A DNA stretch of 64,000 nt, taken from assembly GCF_004379255.2 (NCBI RefSeq), contig NC_056042.1, forward strand, positions 15,361,901 through 15,425,900, written 5' to 3'. The translations under genes were made by a program, and so were the position numbers. Origin of the DNA: Salvia splendens (Eukaryota; Streptophyta; Magnoliopsida; Lamiales; Lamiaceae). The notes under the pieces are model-generated. The model did no database searches. It was not told where the DNA came from and saw only the letters and a list, made by a program, of their open reading frames with translations. Shown here one piece after another: positions 1 through 11,891 of this stretch; position 1 is the first letter of the stretch, and the number at the start of each line of letters is the position of its first letter.

Positions 1-318
1 GTCCTAGTATTCTAGTGAGATCAACCCACACTGATATCAGTTTACAGTCCAGGAACCAGTCAGAAGATCCGTGGTTTAGTACTCAAGACCTTCACGTGGA
101 GAAAGCGCTAGCCAACTTCGATTCTTTGGAGAATCAACGAGGTAAATTGGATTATTCCGTAGTAAGCATGTTTTATATTTCAGTTACACTAGGGCATGAT
201 TAAATTCAAGTTATGAGCATGATACATGTGAAAATTACGTGAATAGATTTTGTCTAATAATCTGCTAAATAGATCAAGATGTCATCGATTTGATGCACGC
301 TTCCGCTGCCAACCCCTA
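1..318 (+). repeat. Copia-like LTR fragment (3' part, plus orientation)
   Basis: The stretch ends in CTACA at 318 and is followed, after a short gap, by a sequence resembling an initiator-Met tRNA primer site, as at the inner edge of a plant Copia-type 5' LTR. Its first 150 bases are clearly similar to the reverse complement of about 890-1040. Weaker similarity continues to 318 against about 725-890, so both arms are copies of one LTR in opposite orientation. The left end is cut by the window edge. The family assignment rests on the LTR-end/primer-site arrangement only, because no pol is present. Confidence 0.5.
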
Positions 319-322
319 CAAT

Positions 323-335
323 TGGTATCAAAGCC
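323..335 (+). other. Primer-binding site, tRNA-iMet-like (imperfect)
   Basis: TGGTATCAAAGCC differs from the usual plant TGGTATCAGAGC at one base. It lies 4 bases after the CTACA end of the LTR fragment, the normal place for minus-strand DNA priming. Confidence 0.5.
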
Positions 336-724
336 AGTCTTTGGCTCTGATTATTTGGATTTAAATTTCGTGAAATTCATGTATGAATGTGTTATTTGAT
401 TGCGAAGCATGTTCTTGGTGGTTTTGTTTATATTTTATGCATGATGAACTCAAGAACTATCGAATCAAAGAACTTGAATTTTTCGATCGTACGAGACGGA
501 TCGCACCACGCACAATGAAGGAAGAGTTGTCGAATTGAGTGGGAGCCGAGGACTCACGATCATGCGGCGTCGCGCTGACGAGTGTGGGCTCGTGCGCGCC
601 GCCGGCCGAGACCGCAAGCCCCAGACATAACCCGCGAACAAGATCTACAGAGGGAGCAGGCTCAGCGTGGTGGCTCAACTGAGAGCCGCCGAGACGCTGA
701 ACCAGCGTGTCCCGCGCTGGGGTT
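336..724. other. Spacer between inverted Copia-like LTR pieces; no supported gene
   Basis: The first 200 bases are AT-rich leader-like sequence. About 500-720 is markedly GC-rich compared with everything around it. Short open frames exist on both strands here, but they show no recognisable domain and their composition (Arg/Pro-rich) is what GC-rich noncoding DNA gives. It is probably the remnant internal region of a small or deleted Copia-type element. Confidence 0.35.
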
Positions 725-1491
725 TGATGCCCCTTGCACAGCGGAAGACTTGCACATAACAAATAAATCAGATAAGGATCTATTTGACCGATTATGTGAT
801 TAATCAATTCACATGTTAAACCGATAATTGCATGCTAAAACACAAATAATTCATGCTTAAAGAATATAAATCCTAAACATGAATACTACGGTTTAGAGTT
901 ACCGATTTGATTATCCAAAGAATAGTCGATTGCTCGCGCCTTCTCCACGATGATCTTCAATACTAGACCACAGATCTTCTGACTGGTTCCCGAACTGTAT
1001 TCCGATATCAGGGTGGGCTGATCTTATCAAAATACTAGGATTCGAATAATGAGACAGAACTTTCTCACGAAGGAGAGTTGAAAAACTCACGGAGGAGAAA
1101 TTGAAAATCTCACGGAGGAGAAATTAATAAGAAAAATCATCCCCTTCTTAATATGGGAGTGGACGAAATTTTCATAACAATTTAATCTTAATTTTGTCTC
1201 CATTATTCTCCTATTTGTATTAAGTTACATATTGGGCTCAATCAGGGATCTATAGAAGGTTTTGGATATGGGCTCCCCTAATTAGCTTTTTACTAATTAA
1301 ATTTAAACCACAATTTAATACAAGCTATATTGGAATATTACGAGTAGCCACTATAGAAGTAATATTGACCTCCCCATCCAAATCCGAAATTACATGTAAT
1401 TCGGGTTTCCGTTTTGACTTTCATTTCCCGCGCTTAAGATATAAACGTCTATTAATTAATTAATGTATGCTATGGACTTAATTAATTAACA
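725..1491 (-). repeat. Copia-like LTR (minus orientation)
   Basis: Read on the minus strand this begins TGTTAATTAATTAAG at 1491 and ends at about 725, giving a TG...CA-type repeat of about 767 bp. Bases 725-1040 match the reverse complement of 1-318. The right edge is set by the point where element C leader sequence begins, near 1503. The left edge is less certain because the final bases differ from the partner copy. It contains short repeats of a CTCACGGAGGAGAAATT motif at 1070-1125. Confidence 0.45.
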
Positions 1492-1502
1492 CCTTTTTAA
1501 TT

Positions 1503-1629
1503 CGTGGCGAAGCGGGATGTTGAGTCTTCCAAATTTAACCTTATTTTAGTCTAGCGAATCGAATCTAGACTAAGACTGAAAAAGACTCTCGGGTCCAGAG
1601 CGGAAAGAAAAATTGCTCTGATACCACTC
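1503..1629 (-). other. Element C leader with primer-binding site
   Basis: This stretch is nearly identical to 5340-5466, 7271-7397 and 9202-9328. On the minus strand it starts with GAGTGGTATCAGAGCA at 1629-1614, the initiator-Met primer site directly next to an LTR end. It therefore lies downstream of the LTR at 1630-4310, meaning that LTR once served as a 5' LTR for sequence to the left, now replaced by the Copia-like LTR. Confidence 0.7.
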
Positions 1630-1975
1630 TGTCACGCCCGCATTTTCTAAGGATAGAAAATACGGTTGATCGCGACTAGGGGAGATTAAAGAAGCGGGGA
1701 AGAAAGGGGAAAATCAACACAACTCGACCATAGCTCAAAACAAATGGGAATAGCTCGAATAAAATCAGAGTATCATTTCAACAATCAACAACTCCAAATG
1801 AAAATATCTCAATAATACACGAGCTCAAAAGAAACAATATTTAGCGGAAGCATTCGAGAGAAGAATAATATTATGTATGAAGACACAATATATTCGGAAC
1901 ACTTAAAAGCAAACACAAATATTCACCTGCTCTGCTCAACACCCACCACGCTCGTCACCGCTCAACCTGCACATA

Positions 1976-2014
1976 GGGAAAACACATGCAGGGCTGAGTA
2001 CTTGATGTACTCAG
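1976..2014 (-). promoter_or_regulatory. Conserved two-hairpin module of chromovirus LTR (element C copy 1)
   Basis: In LTR sense this is CTGAGTAC - five-base loop - GTACTCAG, then CCCTGCA, a short loop, and TGCAGG. The same pair of inverted repeats recurs in the other C copies and in elements A, B and D, in LTRs that are otherwise diverged. The function is not known to me. The second arm also resembles a 3' splice site. Confidence 0.55.
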
Positions 2015-2130
2015 TGAACAAATGCCAAAACATTTTAAAAAACAGTTATATCATGCCACCATTGAGTGACCTCGGAGTTTTAACTTGAAAAGGCCCGAGA
2101 CACTAAAAATATCTCAAACACAAACTTTCA

Positions 2131-2208
2131 ACTCATCCTCAAATCCTCCTTGTTATAGGAGTTGATTTGTAATTTCCTCCTTCATATATATGATATAAAT
2201 ATATGAAG

Positions 2209-2247
<39 letters not shown>

Positions 2248-2260
2248 ATCCTCAAATCCT
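2131..2260 (+). mobile_element. Small poly(A) retroposon insertion with 17-bp target duplication
   Basis: ACTCATCCTCAAATCCT occurs at 2131-2147 and again at 2244-2260. Between them lie about 68 bp of unique sequence followed by an uninterrupted A run of about 28 bases ending at 2243. The three other copies of this LTR have the target only once and no insert. A 3' poly(A) tail plus a long target duplication is the signature of LINE-machinery retroposition of an RNA 3' end or a SINE. The unique part contains an AT-rich hairpin (TTCATATAT / ATATATGAA). The source RNA is not recognised. Confidence 0.75.
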
Positions 2261-4310
2261 TTTTCCTCGTCATTTCAAAACACAACCATTTCTCCTTGAA
2301 TTATTTAAGAAACTGCCATATATGTTCTTTAAGGTGCCGTGTAAGGGGGGCACTTTCCACGAGCACGAAAACCGGCCAACCCGTTCGATGACTCACAGTC
2401 CTCATCGTGTACACTAGCCCAAGCAGGGACGCACCCTTGCTAGGACCCGAATTCGATTAAACTCATAGCAGGGACTCACTCCCCACTAAGCAATCATCAA
2501 CATCATCATCTCAACAACCTCAACAACATCATCTCAACAATCTCAACATACATGACAAGGAATGCGGCCACATTCAAAGTCACTAGACCGGCCAACTCGA
2601 AGAGATAGCACACGATCTACGTGGTGTACACTAGCCTGAGTAGGAACTCACTTCCTAGCCAGACCCGAATTCGATTTCAATAGGTCTAGTAGGGACAACT
2701 CCCTTGCTAAACAAACAGATAGGCATTTCTCAAACAAAAGCATGGCATGACATTCCCTTTGCAAACTTTATTTTCCTCAAAAACGTATTTGAAGCATAAA
2801 TCATTTTTGTCTGTTAAAGTCGAGCATCATCTCACATCACATCAACAAGTCGAGCAAATCACGAATCACTCGGTAAATCAACACATACATCACATAACAT
2901 CACTTTCACTTAAATTATTTCACTTTAAGCACATAAATCACGTCATCATCTAATAAAATTAATAATACTTGCAATCTCAGTTAAAAGGAATTTCGTCACA
3001 TAAAATGATGCTCGAATCAAAATATTAAAACTAAAGCTCTTGAAAGTATTTAGTTCGAAAGCCAACAGTAAAACATTAGTTCGAAAGGCCACCTCATTCG
3101 TTTAAAGCCTTAACTTGTGTTTCATTCCGTTATCGAGAAACGTGCATAGATTCACCCTTTGATTTAATGTAATCCATTTCCTTAATCAAAACACATGGCC
3201 CAACACTTAAAATTAATTCACATGGCCCAATCATTTAAATAAAGAAAAGGCCCAAAACTTCATTACTTCTCACCTTACGTGAAATTCCAGAATGGGATTG
3301 AAATCATCTTCTTCTCTAGAAACAACACCCATCTCTCTATTTCTCTAAATCTTCTGCCACCAAGCAGCCCCATTTCACCCTCTTCTTTCTCCATTGATCT
3401 CACTGCTGCTCTCAAGTTTGCCTACAGCGCTGTCGCTCACACGCCGTCGTCTCCTTCCTTGCTCTCGACACCGTCTTGCTTGAAAGTCTGTCGCTGACTC
3501 ATGCTCCAAATTGCAGCGCCGTCGCCGCTTCCATCTCCTTCGCTGCCTTCCTCACACCGCTATTGTAACTGTATGCCGACAGCTTCGTCGCTGCTCTGTC
3601 TTCATCGCCGGCAGCCCGCGCTCCTTACTTTTTCCCTCAGTCAGATTGCAGCCTTGCTGCTGCCACGGTGCAGTTGACGTCGTCGCTGCTGGTCAATGCT
3701 GTTGTTCTTCGAGATTCGCCGAGTAATGTTGTAGCAATCCCGATCAGCTTCGCTCCGCCGTTGCCGCATGCCTGCTCTTCTCCTGCGCCATCTCATCACA
3801 TCGCCCTATCCAGAGCTCACTCCCTCACGCCGATTTCTCCCCTGTCGCCATCGCCAACTACTGCTGCTCTTCAAAATTTCGTGAACAGCCGTTCCGTCGA
3901 AGACTTCTTCTTCTCCCAAATCCCTCTCTTTTTCCACTTCCTACTATTCTCGGTGGTCTTCATAATTTTTGGATTGAATGGTGAGAGAATTTGTGGAAAA
4001 CATTAATATGAAAAACAAATACTTTGGGAGATGATATATCACTACGGATATGCGTATCTGTGAAGATTTGATTTATTTGTTGGAGATCTTTAAGGAAGTG
4101 GAGATGTTGATGAAACCGAGCAGAGTGGGTGAAATAAGATTGCATGATTTCAAGTAAAAATTGGGCTGCAGATAAATAAAGAATTGGTTTTGGCCCAAAA
4201 TTTTAAAATCCATCTCTCGAACAAAAGAAATTAAGGCCCAAAAATTTCAGATGCACAACGACGTTCTTTCGTGAACCAAAAAAAAAGTAGAAAAATATCG
4301 GGGTATTACA

Positions 4311-5466
4311 ATCTACCCATCTTAACAAAAATTTCATCCCGAAATTTGCTTACGTCCTTCGAATATAGAATTTCTCCATCATCTCGTCTTCCAAGCAGCT
4401 TCCTCGTGTCGTTTAATTAATATTGTAGCTGAAAGTCACATCGCTGCCACTTTTAATAAAAATACACGAGATTAGACTATATTAAATTAAATCGAGCACT
4501 TCGCACCATCCCTCCTTGTCTTGCACCCTCTCTTGCGTTTGAACTTCATTTCGTCTTCGCTATCCTCCACTTCTTGAAATCTTCCTCGTATTCTTTTTTT
4601 GTTCTTATCAGGGAAAACGTAGGAAATAGTAAAATAGTTCACACATCAAGCTTGCTCCAACGTTTCGCGTCATTCCAAGAATAGAAAAAGTTTCATGGTT
4701 CACCGGCCTCCGTTCGCACTCTCGATCTTCTTGCCTCGTCGTGATTTGACAAATTAGAGGTTCACCCCAAACTTTCAGATTCTCGATCATTTTCGTCACT
4801 CCGGAAAGTGATAGATAAATTGTCAACTTACAACTATGGTTCGCGCACGTTCCATCTAGCTTAGTCTTAGGCACTCTAAGTTCACAACACATTTCACCAC
4901 CTCGTAGATCAACAAATATCACATTTCAAGTCATTCATACTTCAAATAACAAGTATAATACACAACATTTCACTTCCCAAAACACAACGCTTTCACATTT
5001 CACATCTACTTTCAAAACAAACATTTTCTTCAAAACTCACACTTTTCTAAAAAAAATTCAACATCTCACTTTCAACTTTGAAGTACAAGTTTTGACTCAA
5101 AACTCAAAACATACTTGAACATCAACTTTCATCTTTCATGTAAAAACAAACAATCCATCGTCCCTCATCAAAACTTGTTCTTTTCTCAAACATCAACAAA
5201 TACTCTTCTCAACTCGAAATCAATCCCTCACAGAAAGATTCTACTTCATCTTTCTTATAAAAATTTTCTCCTCTTTCATTCTCAAAAATTTCTCATGAAA
5301 ATTTTCACATAAAAATATATTACCCCTTTCTTGGTTGAGCGTGGCGAAGCGGGATGTTGAGTCTTCCAAATTTAACCTTATTTTAGTCTAGCGAATCGAA
5401 TCTAGACTAAGACTGAAAAAGACTCTCGGGTCCAGAGTGGAAAGAAAAATTGCTCTGATACCACTC
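4311..5466 (-). other. Internal region of element C, no coding capacity
   Basis: Just right of the LTR, 4311-4355 has the chromovirus 3' signature in reverse complement: a purine-rich tract and the AAATTTCATCCCGAAATTT block also found before the polypurine tract of elements A and D. The next 600 bp shows no frame with gag, protease, RT or integrase motifs. From about 4949 to 5466 is leader sequence rich in A and C (T and G in sense), ending in the primer site at 5466-5451. The element is therefore a deletion derivative that would depend on proteins from another copy. Confidence 0.6.
5451..5466 (-). other. Primer-binding site (tRNA-iMet), element C array
   Basis: GAGTGGTATCAGAGCA on the minus strand, immediately 3' of the partial LTR at 5467. 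Confidence 0.8.
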
Positions 5467-6879
5467 TGTCACGCCCGCATTTTCTAAGGATAGAAAATAC
5501 GGTTGATCGCGACTAGGGGAGGATTAAAGAAGCGGGGAAGAAAGGGGAAAATCAACACAACTCGACCATAGCTCAACACAAATGGGAATAGCTCGAATAA
5601 AATCAGAGTATCATTTCAACAATCAACAACTCCAAATGAAAATATCTCAACAATACACGAGCTCAAAAGAAACAATATTTAGCGGAAGCATTCGAGAGAA
5701 GAATAATATTATGTATGAAGATACAATATATTCGGAACACTTAAAAGCAAACACAAATATTCACCTGCTCTGCTCAACACCCACCGCGCTCGTCACCGCT
5801 CAACCTGCACATAGGGAAAACACATGCAGGGCTGAGTACTTGATGTACTCAGTGAACAAATGCCAAAACAATTTAAAAAACAGTTATATCATGCCACCAT
5901 TGAGTGACCTCGGAGTTTTAACTTGAAAAGGCCCGAGACACTAAAAATATCTCAAACACAAACTTTCAACTCATCCTCAAATCCTTTTTCCTCGTCATTT
6001 CAAAACACAATCATTTCTCCTTGAATTATTTAAGAAACTGCCATATCTGTTCTTTAAGGTGCCGTGTAAGGGGGCCACTTTCCACGAGCACGAAAACCGG
6101 CCAACCCGTTCGATGACTCACAGTCCTCATCGTGTACACTAGCCCAAGCAGGGACGCACCCTTGCTTGGACCCGAATTCGATTAAACTCATAGTAGGGAC
6201 TCACTCCCCACTAAGCAATCATCAACATCATCATCTCAACAACCTCAACAACATAATCTCAACAATCTCAACATACATGACAAGGAATGCGGCCACATTC
6301 AAAGTCACTAGACCGGCCAACTCGAAGAGATAGCACACGATCTACGTGGTGTACACTAGCCTGAGTAGGAACTCGCTTCCTAGCCAGACCCGAATTCGAT
6401 TTCAATAGGTCTAGTAGGGACAACTCCCTTGCTAAACAAACAGATAGGCATTTCTCAAACAAAAGCATGGCATGACATTCCCTTTGCAAACTTTATTTTC
6501 CTCTGTCAAGGTCGAGCATCATCTCACATCACATCAACAAGTCGAGCAAATCACGAATCACTCGGTAAATCAACACATACATCACATAACATCACTTTCA
6601 CTTAAATTATTTCACTTTAAGCACATAAATCACGTCATCATCTAATAAAATTAATAATACTTGCAATCTCAGTTAAAAGGAATTTCGTCACATAAAAGGA
6701 TGCTCGAATCAAAATATTAAAACTAAAGCTCTTGAAAGTATTTAGTTCGAAAGCCCACAGTAAAACTTTAGTTCGAAAGCCCACCTCATTCGTTTAAAGC
6801 CTTAACTTGTGTTTCATTTCGTTATCGAGAAGCGTGCATAGATTCACCCTTTGATTTAATGTAATCCAATTCCTTAATA
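5467..6879 (-). repeat. Partial LTR of element C (array copy 1)
   Basis: This matches the 3' part (in sense) of the full LTRs, from GGGCGTGACA at 5467 to a break at TTCCTTAAT near 6879. About 1.15 kb of the LTR 5' part is missing. It has the two-hairpin module at 5814-5852. Confidence 0.85.
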
Positions 6880-7381
6880 ACAAGTATAATACACAACATT
6901 TCACTTCCCAAAACACAACGCTTTCACATTTCACATCTACTTTCAAAACAAACATTTTCTTCAAAACTCACACTTTTCTAAAAAAAATTCAACATCTCAC
7001 TTTCAACTTTGAAGTACAAGTTTTGACTCAAAACTCAAAACATACTTGAACATCAACTTTCATCTTTCATGTAAAAACAAACAATCCATCGTCCCTCATC
7101 AAAACTCATTCCTTTCTCAAACATCAACAAATACTCTTCTCAACTCGAAATCAATCCCTCACAGAAAGATTCTACTTCATCTTTCTTATAAAAATTTTCT
7201 CCTCTTTCATTCTCAAAAATTTCTCATGAAAATTTTCACATAAAAATATATTACCCCTTTCTTGGTTGAGCGTGGCGAAGCGGGATGTTGAGTCTTCCAA
7301 ATTTAACCTTATTTTAGTCTAGCGAATCGAATCTAGACTAAGACTGAAAAAGACTCTCGGGTCCAGAGCGGAAAGAAAAAT

Positions 7382-7397
7382 TGCTCTGATACCATTC
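7382..7397 (-). other. Primer-binding site (tRNA-iMet), element C array
   Basis: Same motif as at 5451-5466 with one base changed (ACCATTC instead of ACCACTC in plus orientation). Confidence 0.75.
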
Positions 7398-8810
7398 TGT
7401 CACGCCCGCATTTTCTAAGGATAGAAAACACGGTTGATCGCGACTAGGGGAGGGTTAAAGAAGCGGGGAAGAAAGGGGAAAATCAACACAACTCGACCAT
7501 AGCTCAACACAAATGGGAATAGCTCGAATAAAATCAGAGTATCATTTCAACAATCAACAACTCCAAATGAAAATATCTCAACAATACACGAGCTCAAAAG
7601 AAACAATATTTAGCGGAAGCATTCGAGAGAAGAATAATATTATGTATGAAGATACAATATATTCGGAACACTTAAAAGCAAACACAAATATTCACCTGCT
7701 CTGCTCAACACCCACCGCGCTCGTCACCGCTCAACCTGCACATAGGGAAAACACATGCAGGGCTGAGTACTTGATGCACTCAGTGAACAAATGCCAAAAC
7801 AATTTAAAAAACAGTTATATCATGCCACCATTGAGTGACCTCGGAGTTTTAACTTGAAAAGGCCCGAGACACAAAAAATATCTCAAACACAAACTTTCAA
7901 CTCATCCTCAAATCCTTTTTCCTCGTCATTTCAAAACACAATCATTTCTCCTTGAATTATTTAAGAAACTGCCATATCTGTTCTTTAAGGTGCCGTGTAA
8001 GGGGGCCACTTTCCACGAGCACGAAAACCGGCCAACCCGTTCGATGACTCACAGTCCTCATCGTGTACACTAGCCCAAGCAGGGACGCACCCTTGCTTGG
8101 ACCCGAATTCGATTAAACTCATAGTAGGGACTCACTCCCCACTAAGCAATCATCAACATCATCATCTCAACAACCTCAACAACATAATCTCAACAATCTC
8201 AACATACATGACAAGGAATGCGGCCACATTCAAAGTCACTAGACCGGCCAACTCGAAGAGATAGCACACGATCTACGTGGTGTACACTAGCCTGAGTAGG
8301 AACTCGCTTCCTAGCCAGACCCGAATTCGATTTCAATAGGTCTAGTAGGGACAACTCCCTTGCTAAACAAACAGATAGGCATTTCTCAAACAAAAGCATG
8401 GCATGACATTCCCTTTGCAAACTTTATTTTCCTCTGTCAAGGTCGAGCATCATCTCACATCACATCAACAAGTCGAGCAAATCACGAATCACTCGGTAAA
8501 TCAACACATACATCACATAACATCACTTTCACTTAAATTATTTCACTTTAAGCACATAAATCACGTCGTCATCTAATAAAATTAATAATACTTGCAATCT
8601 CAGTTAAAAGGAATTTCGTCACATAAAAGGATGCTCGAATCAAAATATTAAAACTAAAGCTCTTGAAAGTATTTAGTTCGAAAGCCCACAGTAAAACTTT
8701 AGTTCGAAAGCCCACCTCATTCGTTTAAAGCCTTAACTTGTGTTTCATTTCGTTATCGAGAAGCGTGCATAGATTCACCCTTTGATTTAATGTAATCCAA
8801 TTCCTTAATA
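7398..8810 (-). repeat. Partial LTR of element C (array copy 2)
   Basis: Second truncated LTR, identical in extent to 5467-6879 but with private substitutions. One of these (GTACTC to GCACTC) breaks a pair in the first hairpin of the module at 7745-7783. Confidence 0.85.
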
Positions 8811-9312
8811 ACAAGTATAATACACAACATTTCACTTCCCAAAACACAACGCTTTCACATTTCACATCTACTTCTAAAACAAACATTTTCTTCAAAACTC
8901 ACACTTTTCTAAAAAAAATTCAACATCTCACTTTCAACTTTGAAGTACAAGTTTTGACTCAAAACTCAAAACATACTTGAACATCAACTTTCATCTTTCA
9001 TGTAAAAACAAACAATCCATCGTCCCTCATCAAAACTTGTTCTTTTCTCAAACATCAACAAATACTCTTCTCAACTCGAAATCAATCCCTCACAGAAAGA
9101 TTCTACTTCATCTTTCTTATAAAAATTTTCTCCTCTTTCATTCTCAAAAATTTCTCATGAAAATTTTCACATAAAAATATATTACCCCTTTCTTGGTTGA
9201 GCGTGGCGAAGCGGGATGTTGAGTCTTCCAAATTTAACCTTATTTTAGTCTAGCGAATCGAATCTAGACTAAGACTGAAAAAGACTCTCGGGTCCAGAGT
9301 GGAAAGAAAAAT

Positions 9313-9328
9313 TGCTCTGATACCACTC
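9313..9328 (-). other. Primer-binding site (tRNA-iMet), element C
   Basis: GAGTGGTATCAGAGCA on the minus strand next to the complete right-hand LTR. Confidence 0.8.
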
Positions 9329-11891
9329 TGTCACGCCCGCATTTTCTAAGGATAGAAAATACGGTTGATCGCGACTAGGGGAGGATTAAAGAAGCGGGGA
9401 AGAAAGGGGAAAATCAACACAACTCGACCATAGCTCAACACAAATGGGAATAGCTCGAATAAAATCAGAGTATCATTTCAACAATCAACAACTCCAAATG
9501 AAAATATCTCAACAATACACGAGCTCAAAAGAAACAATATTTAGCGGAAGCATTCGAGAGAAGAATAATATTATGTATGAAGATACAATATATTCGGAAC
9601 ACTTAAAAGCAAACACAAATATTCACCTGCTCTGCTCAACACCCACCGCGCTCGTCACCGCTCAACCTGCACATAGGGAAAACACATGCAGGGCTGAGTA
9701 CTTGATGTACTCAGTGAACAAATGCCAAAACAATTTAAAAAACAGTTATATCATGCCACCATTGAGTGACCTCGGAGTTTTAACTTGAAAAGGCCCGAGA
9801 CACTAAAAATATCTCAAACACAAACTTTCAACTCATCCTCAAATCCTTTTTCCTCGTCATTTCAAAACACAATCATTTCTCCTTGAATTATTTAAGAAAC
9901 TGTCATATCTGTTCTTTAAGGTGCCGTGTAAGGGGGCCACTTTCCACGAGCACGAAAACCGGCCAACCCGTTCGATGACTCACAGTCCTCATCGTGTACA
10001 CTAGCCCAAGCAGGGACGCACCCTTGCTTGGACCCGAATTCGATTAAACTCATAGTAGGGACTCACTCCCCACTAAGCAATCATCAACATCATCATCTCA
10101 ACAACCTCAACAACATAATCTCAACAATCTCAACATACATGACAAGGAATGCGGCCACATTCAAAGTCACTAGACCGGCCAACTCGAAGAGATAGCACAC
10201 GATCTACGTGGTGTACACTAGCCTGAGTAGGAACTCGCTTCCTAGCCAGACCCGAATTCGATTTCAATAGGTCTAGTAGGGACAACTCCCTTGCTAAACA
10301 AACAGATAGGCATTTCTCAAACAAAAGCATGGCATGACATTCCCTTTGCAAACTTTATTTTCCTCTGTCAAGGTCGAGCATCATCTCACATCACATCAAC
10401 AAGTCGAGCAAATCACGAATCACTCGGTAAATCAACACATACATCACATAACATCACTTTCACTTAAATTATTTCACTTTAAGCACATAAATCACGTCAT
10501 CATCTAATAAAATTAATAATACTTGCAATCTCAGTTAAAAGGAATTTCGTCACATAAAAGGATGCTCGAATCAAAATATTAAAACTAAAGCTCTTGAAAG
10601 TATTTAGTTCGAAAGCCCACAGTAAAACTTTAGTTCGAAAGCCCACCTCATTCGTTTAAAGCCTTAACTTGTGTTTCATTTCGTTATCGAGAAGCGTGCA
10701 TAGATTCACCCTTTGATTTAATGTAATCCAATTCCTTAATCAAAACACATGGCCCAACACTTAAAATTAATTCACATGGCCCAATCATTTAAATAAAGAA
10801 AAGGCCCAAAACTTCATTACTTCTCACCTTACGTGAAATTCCAGAATGGGATTGAAATCATCTTCTTCTCAAGAAACAACACCCATCTCTCTATTTCTCT
10901 AAATCTTCTGCCACCAAGCAGCCCCATTCCACCATCTTCTTTCTCCATCGATCTCACTGCTGCTCTCAAGTTTGCTTGCAGCGCTGTCGCTCACAGGCCG
11001 TCGTCTCCTTCCTTGCTCTCGACACCGTCTTGCTTGAAAGTCTGTCGCTGCCTCATGCTCCAAATTGCAGCGCCGTTGCCGCTTTCATCTCCTTCGCTGC
11101 CTTCCTCACACCGCTGTTGTAACTGTATGCCGACAGCTTCGTCGCTGCTCTGTCTTCATCGCCGGCAGCCCGCGCTCCTTAATTTTTCCCTCAGTCAGAT
11201 TGCAGCCTTGCTGCTGCCACGGTGCAGTTGACGTCGTCGCTGCTGGTCAATGCTGTTGTTCTTCGAGATTCGCCGAGTAATGTCGTGGCCATCCCGATCA
11301 GCTTCGCTCCGCCGTTGCCGCATGCCTGCTCTTCTCCTGCGCCGTCTCATCACATCGCACTATCCAGAGCTCACTCCCTCACGCCGATTTCTCCCCTGTC
11401 GCCATCGCCAACTACTGCTGCTCTTCAAAATTTCGTGAACAGCCGTTCCGTCGAAGACTTCTTCTTCTCCCAAATCCCTCTCTTTTTCCACTTCCTACTA
11501 TTCTCGGTGGTCTTCATAATTTTTGGATTGAATAGTGAGAGAATTTGTGGAAAACATTAATATGAAAAACAAATACTTTGGGAGATGATATATCACTACG
11601 GATATGCGTATCTGTGAAGATTTGATTTATTTGTTGGAGATCTTTAAGGAAGTGGAGATGTTGATGAAACCGAGCAGAGTGGAGATGTTGATGAAACCGA
11701 GCAGAGTGGGTGAAATAAGATTGCATGATTTCAAATAAAAATTGGGCTGCAGATAAATAAAGAATTGGTTTTGGCCCAAAATTTTAAAATCCATCTCTCG
11801 AACAAAAGAAATTAAGGCCCAAAAATTTTAGATGCACAACGACGTTCTTTCGAGAACCAAAAAAAAAGTAGAAAAATATCGGGGTATTACA
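9329..11891 (-). repeat. Full-length LTR of element C (right copy, 5' LTR)
   Basis: 2563 bp, running on the minus strand from TGTAATACCCCGA at 11891 to GGGCGTGACA at 9329. It lacks the poly(A) insertion of the left LTR and has a private 24-bp tandem duplication at about 11650-11708 (the GGAGATGTTGATGAAACCGA block occurs twice). The region 10840-11500 in plus orientation is CT-rich and GC-rich and reads like the 5' end of a plant gene, antisense to the element. Its frames are not the same in the left LTR, so I do not call a gene. Confidence 0.8.

Larger units (their letters stand above)
1630..4310 (-). repeat. Full-length LTR of element C (leftmost copy)
   Basis: The minus-strand LTR is 2681 bp, beginning TGTAATACCCCGATA at 4310 and ending ...GGGCGTGACA at 1630. 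It is followed by a primer site at 1629-1614 on its 3' side and preceded by a polypurine-like stretch at 4311-4325. It matches the LTR at 9329-11891 over its length but carries a private poly(A) retroposon at 2148-2243. It also has about 33 bp near 2770-2810 that the other copies lack. The short ORFs inside it are not conserved as proteins. Several blocks (GCCCACCTC, the GAATTCGGGTC block and the paired hairpins) are shared with elements A, B and D. Confidence 0.8.
4949..8810 (-). repeat. Tandem 1931-bp duplication of leader + primer site + partial LTR (element C)
   Basis: Positions 4949, 6880 and 8811 start the same sequence, and any marker repeats at +1931 (for example 5582, 7513, 9444). 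Each unit holds about 520 bp of leader with the primer site and the first 1413 bp, counted from the LTR 3' end, of the LTR. At the junctions (about 6876-6884 and 8807-8815) the LTR stops at TTCCTTAAT and runs straight into AACAAGTATAATAC. The third occurrence continues into the complete LTR instead. Units 1 and 3 are almost identical, while unit 2 carries about ten private substitutions, so the copies are not simply one sequence placed three times. Confidence 0.85.

Noticed and set aside
457..807. ORFs on both strands in the GC-rich spacer
   Set aside because: No domain, overlapping frames on both strands, typical of GC-rich noncoding sequence.
3511..4006. Cys/Ser-rich ORFs in the C LTR
   Set aside because: Frames change between LTR copies and read antisense to the element. 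Not evidence for a gene.
5582..9788. Three identical-looking 114-codon ORFs at 5582, 7513 and 9444
   Set aside because: They lie in the tandemly repeated LTR, are the same DNA copied, and have no protein features. The fourth copy at 1744 is interrupted by a stop.
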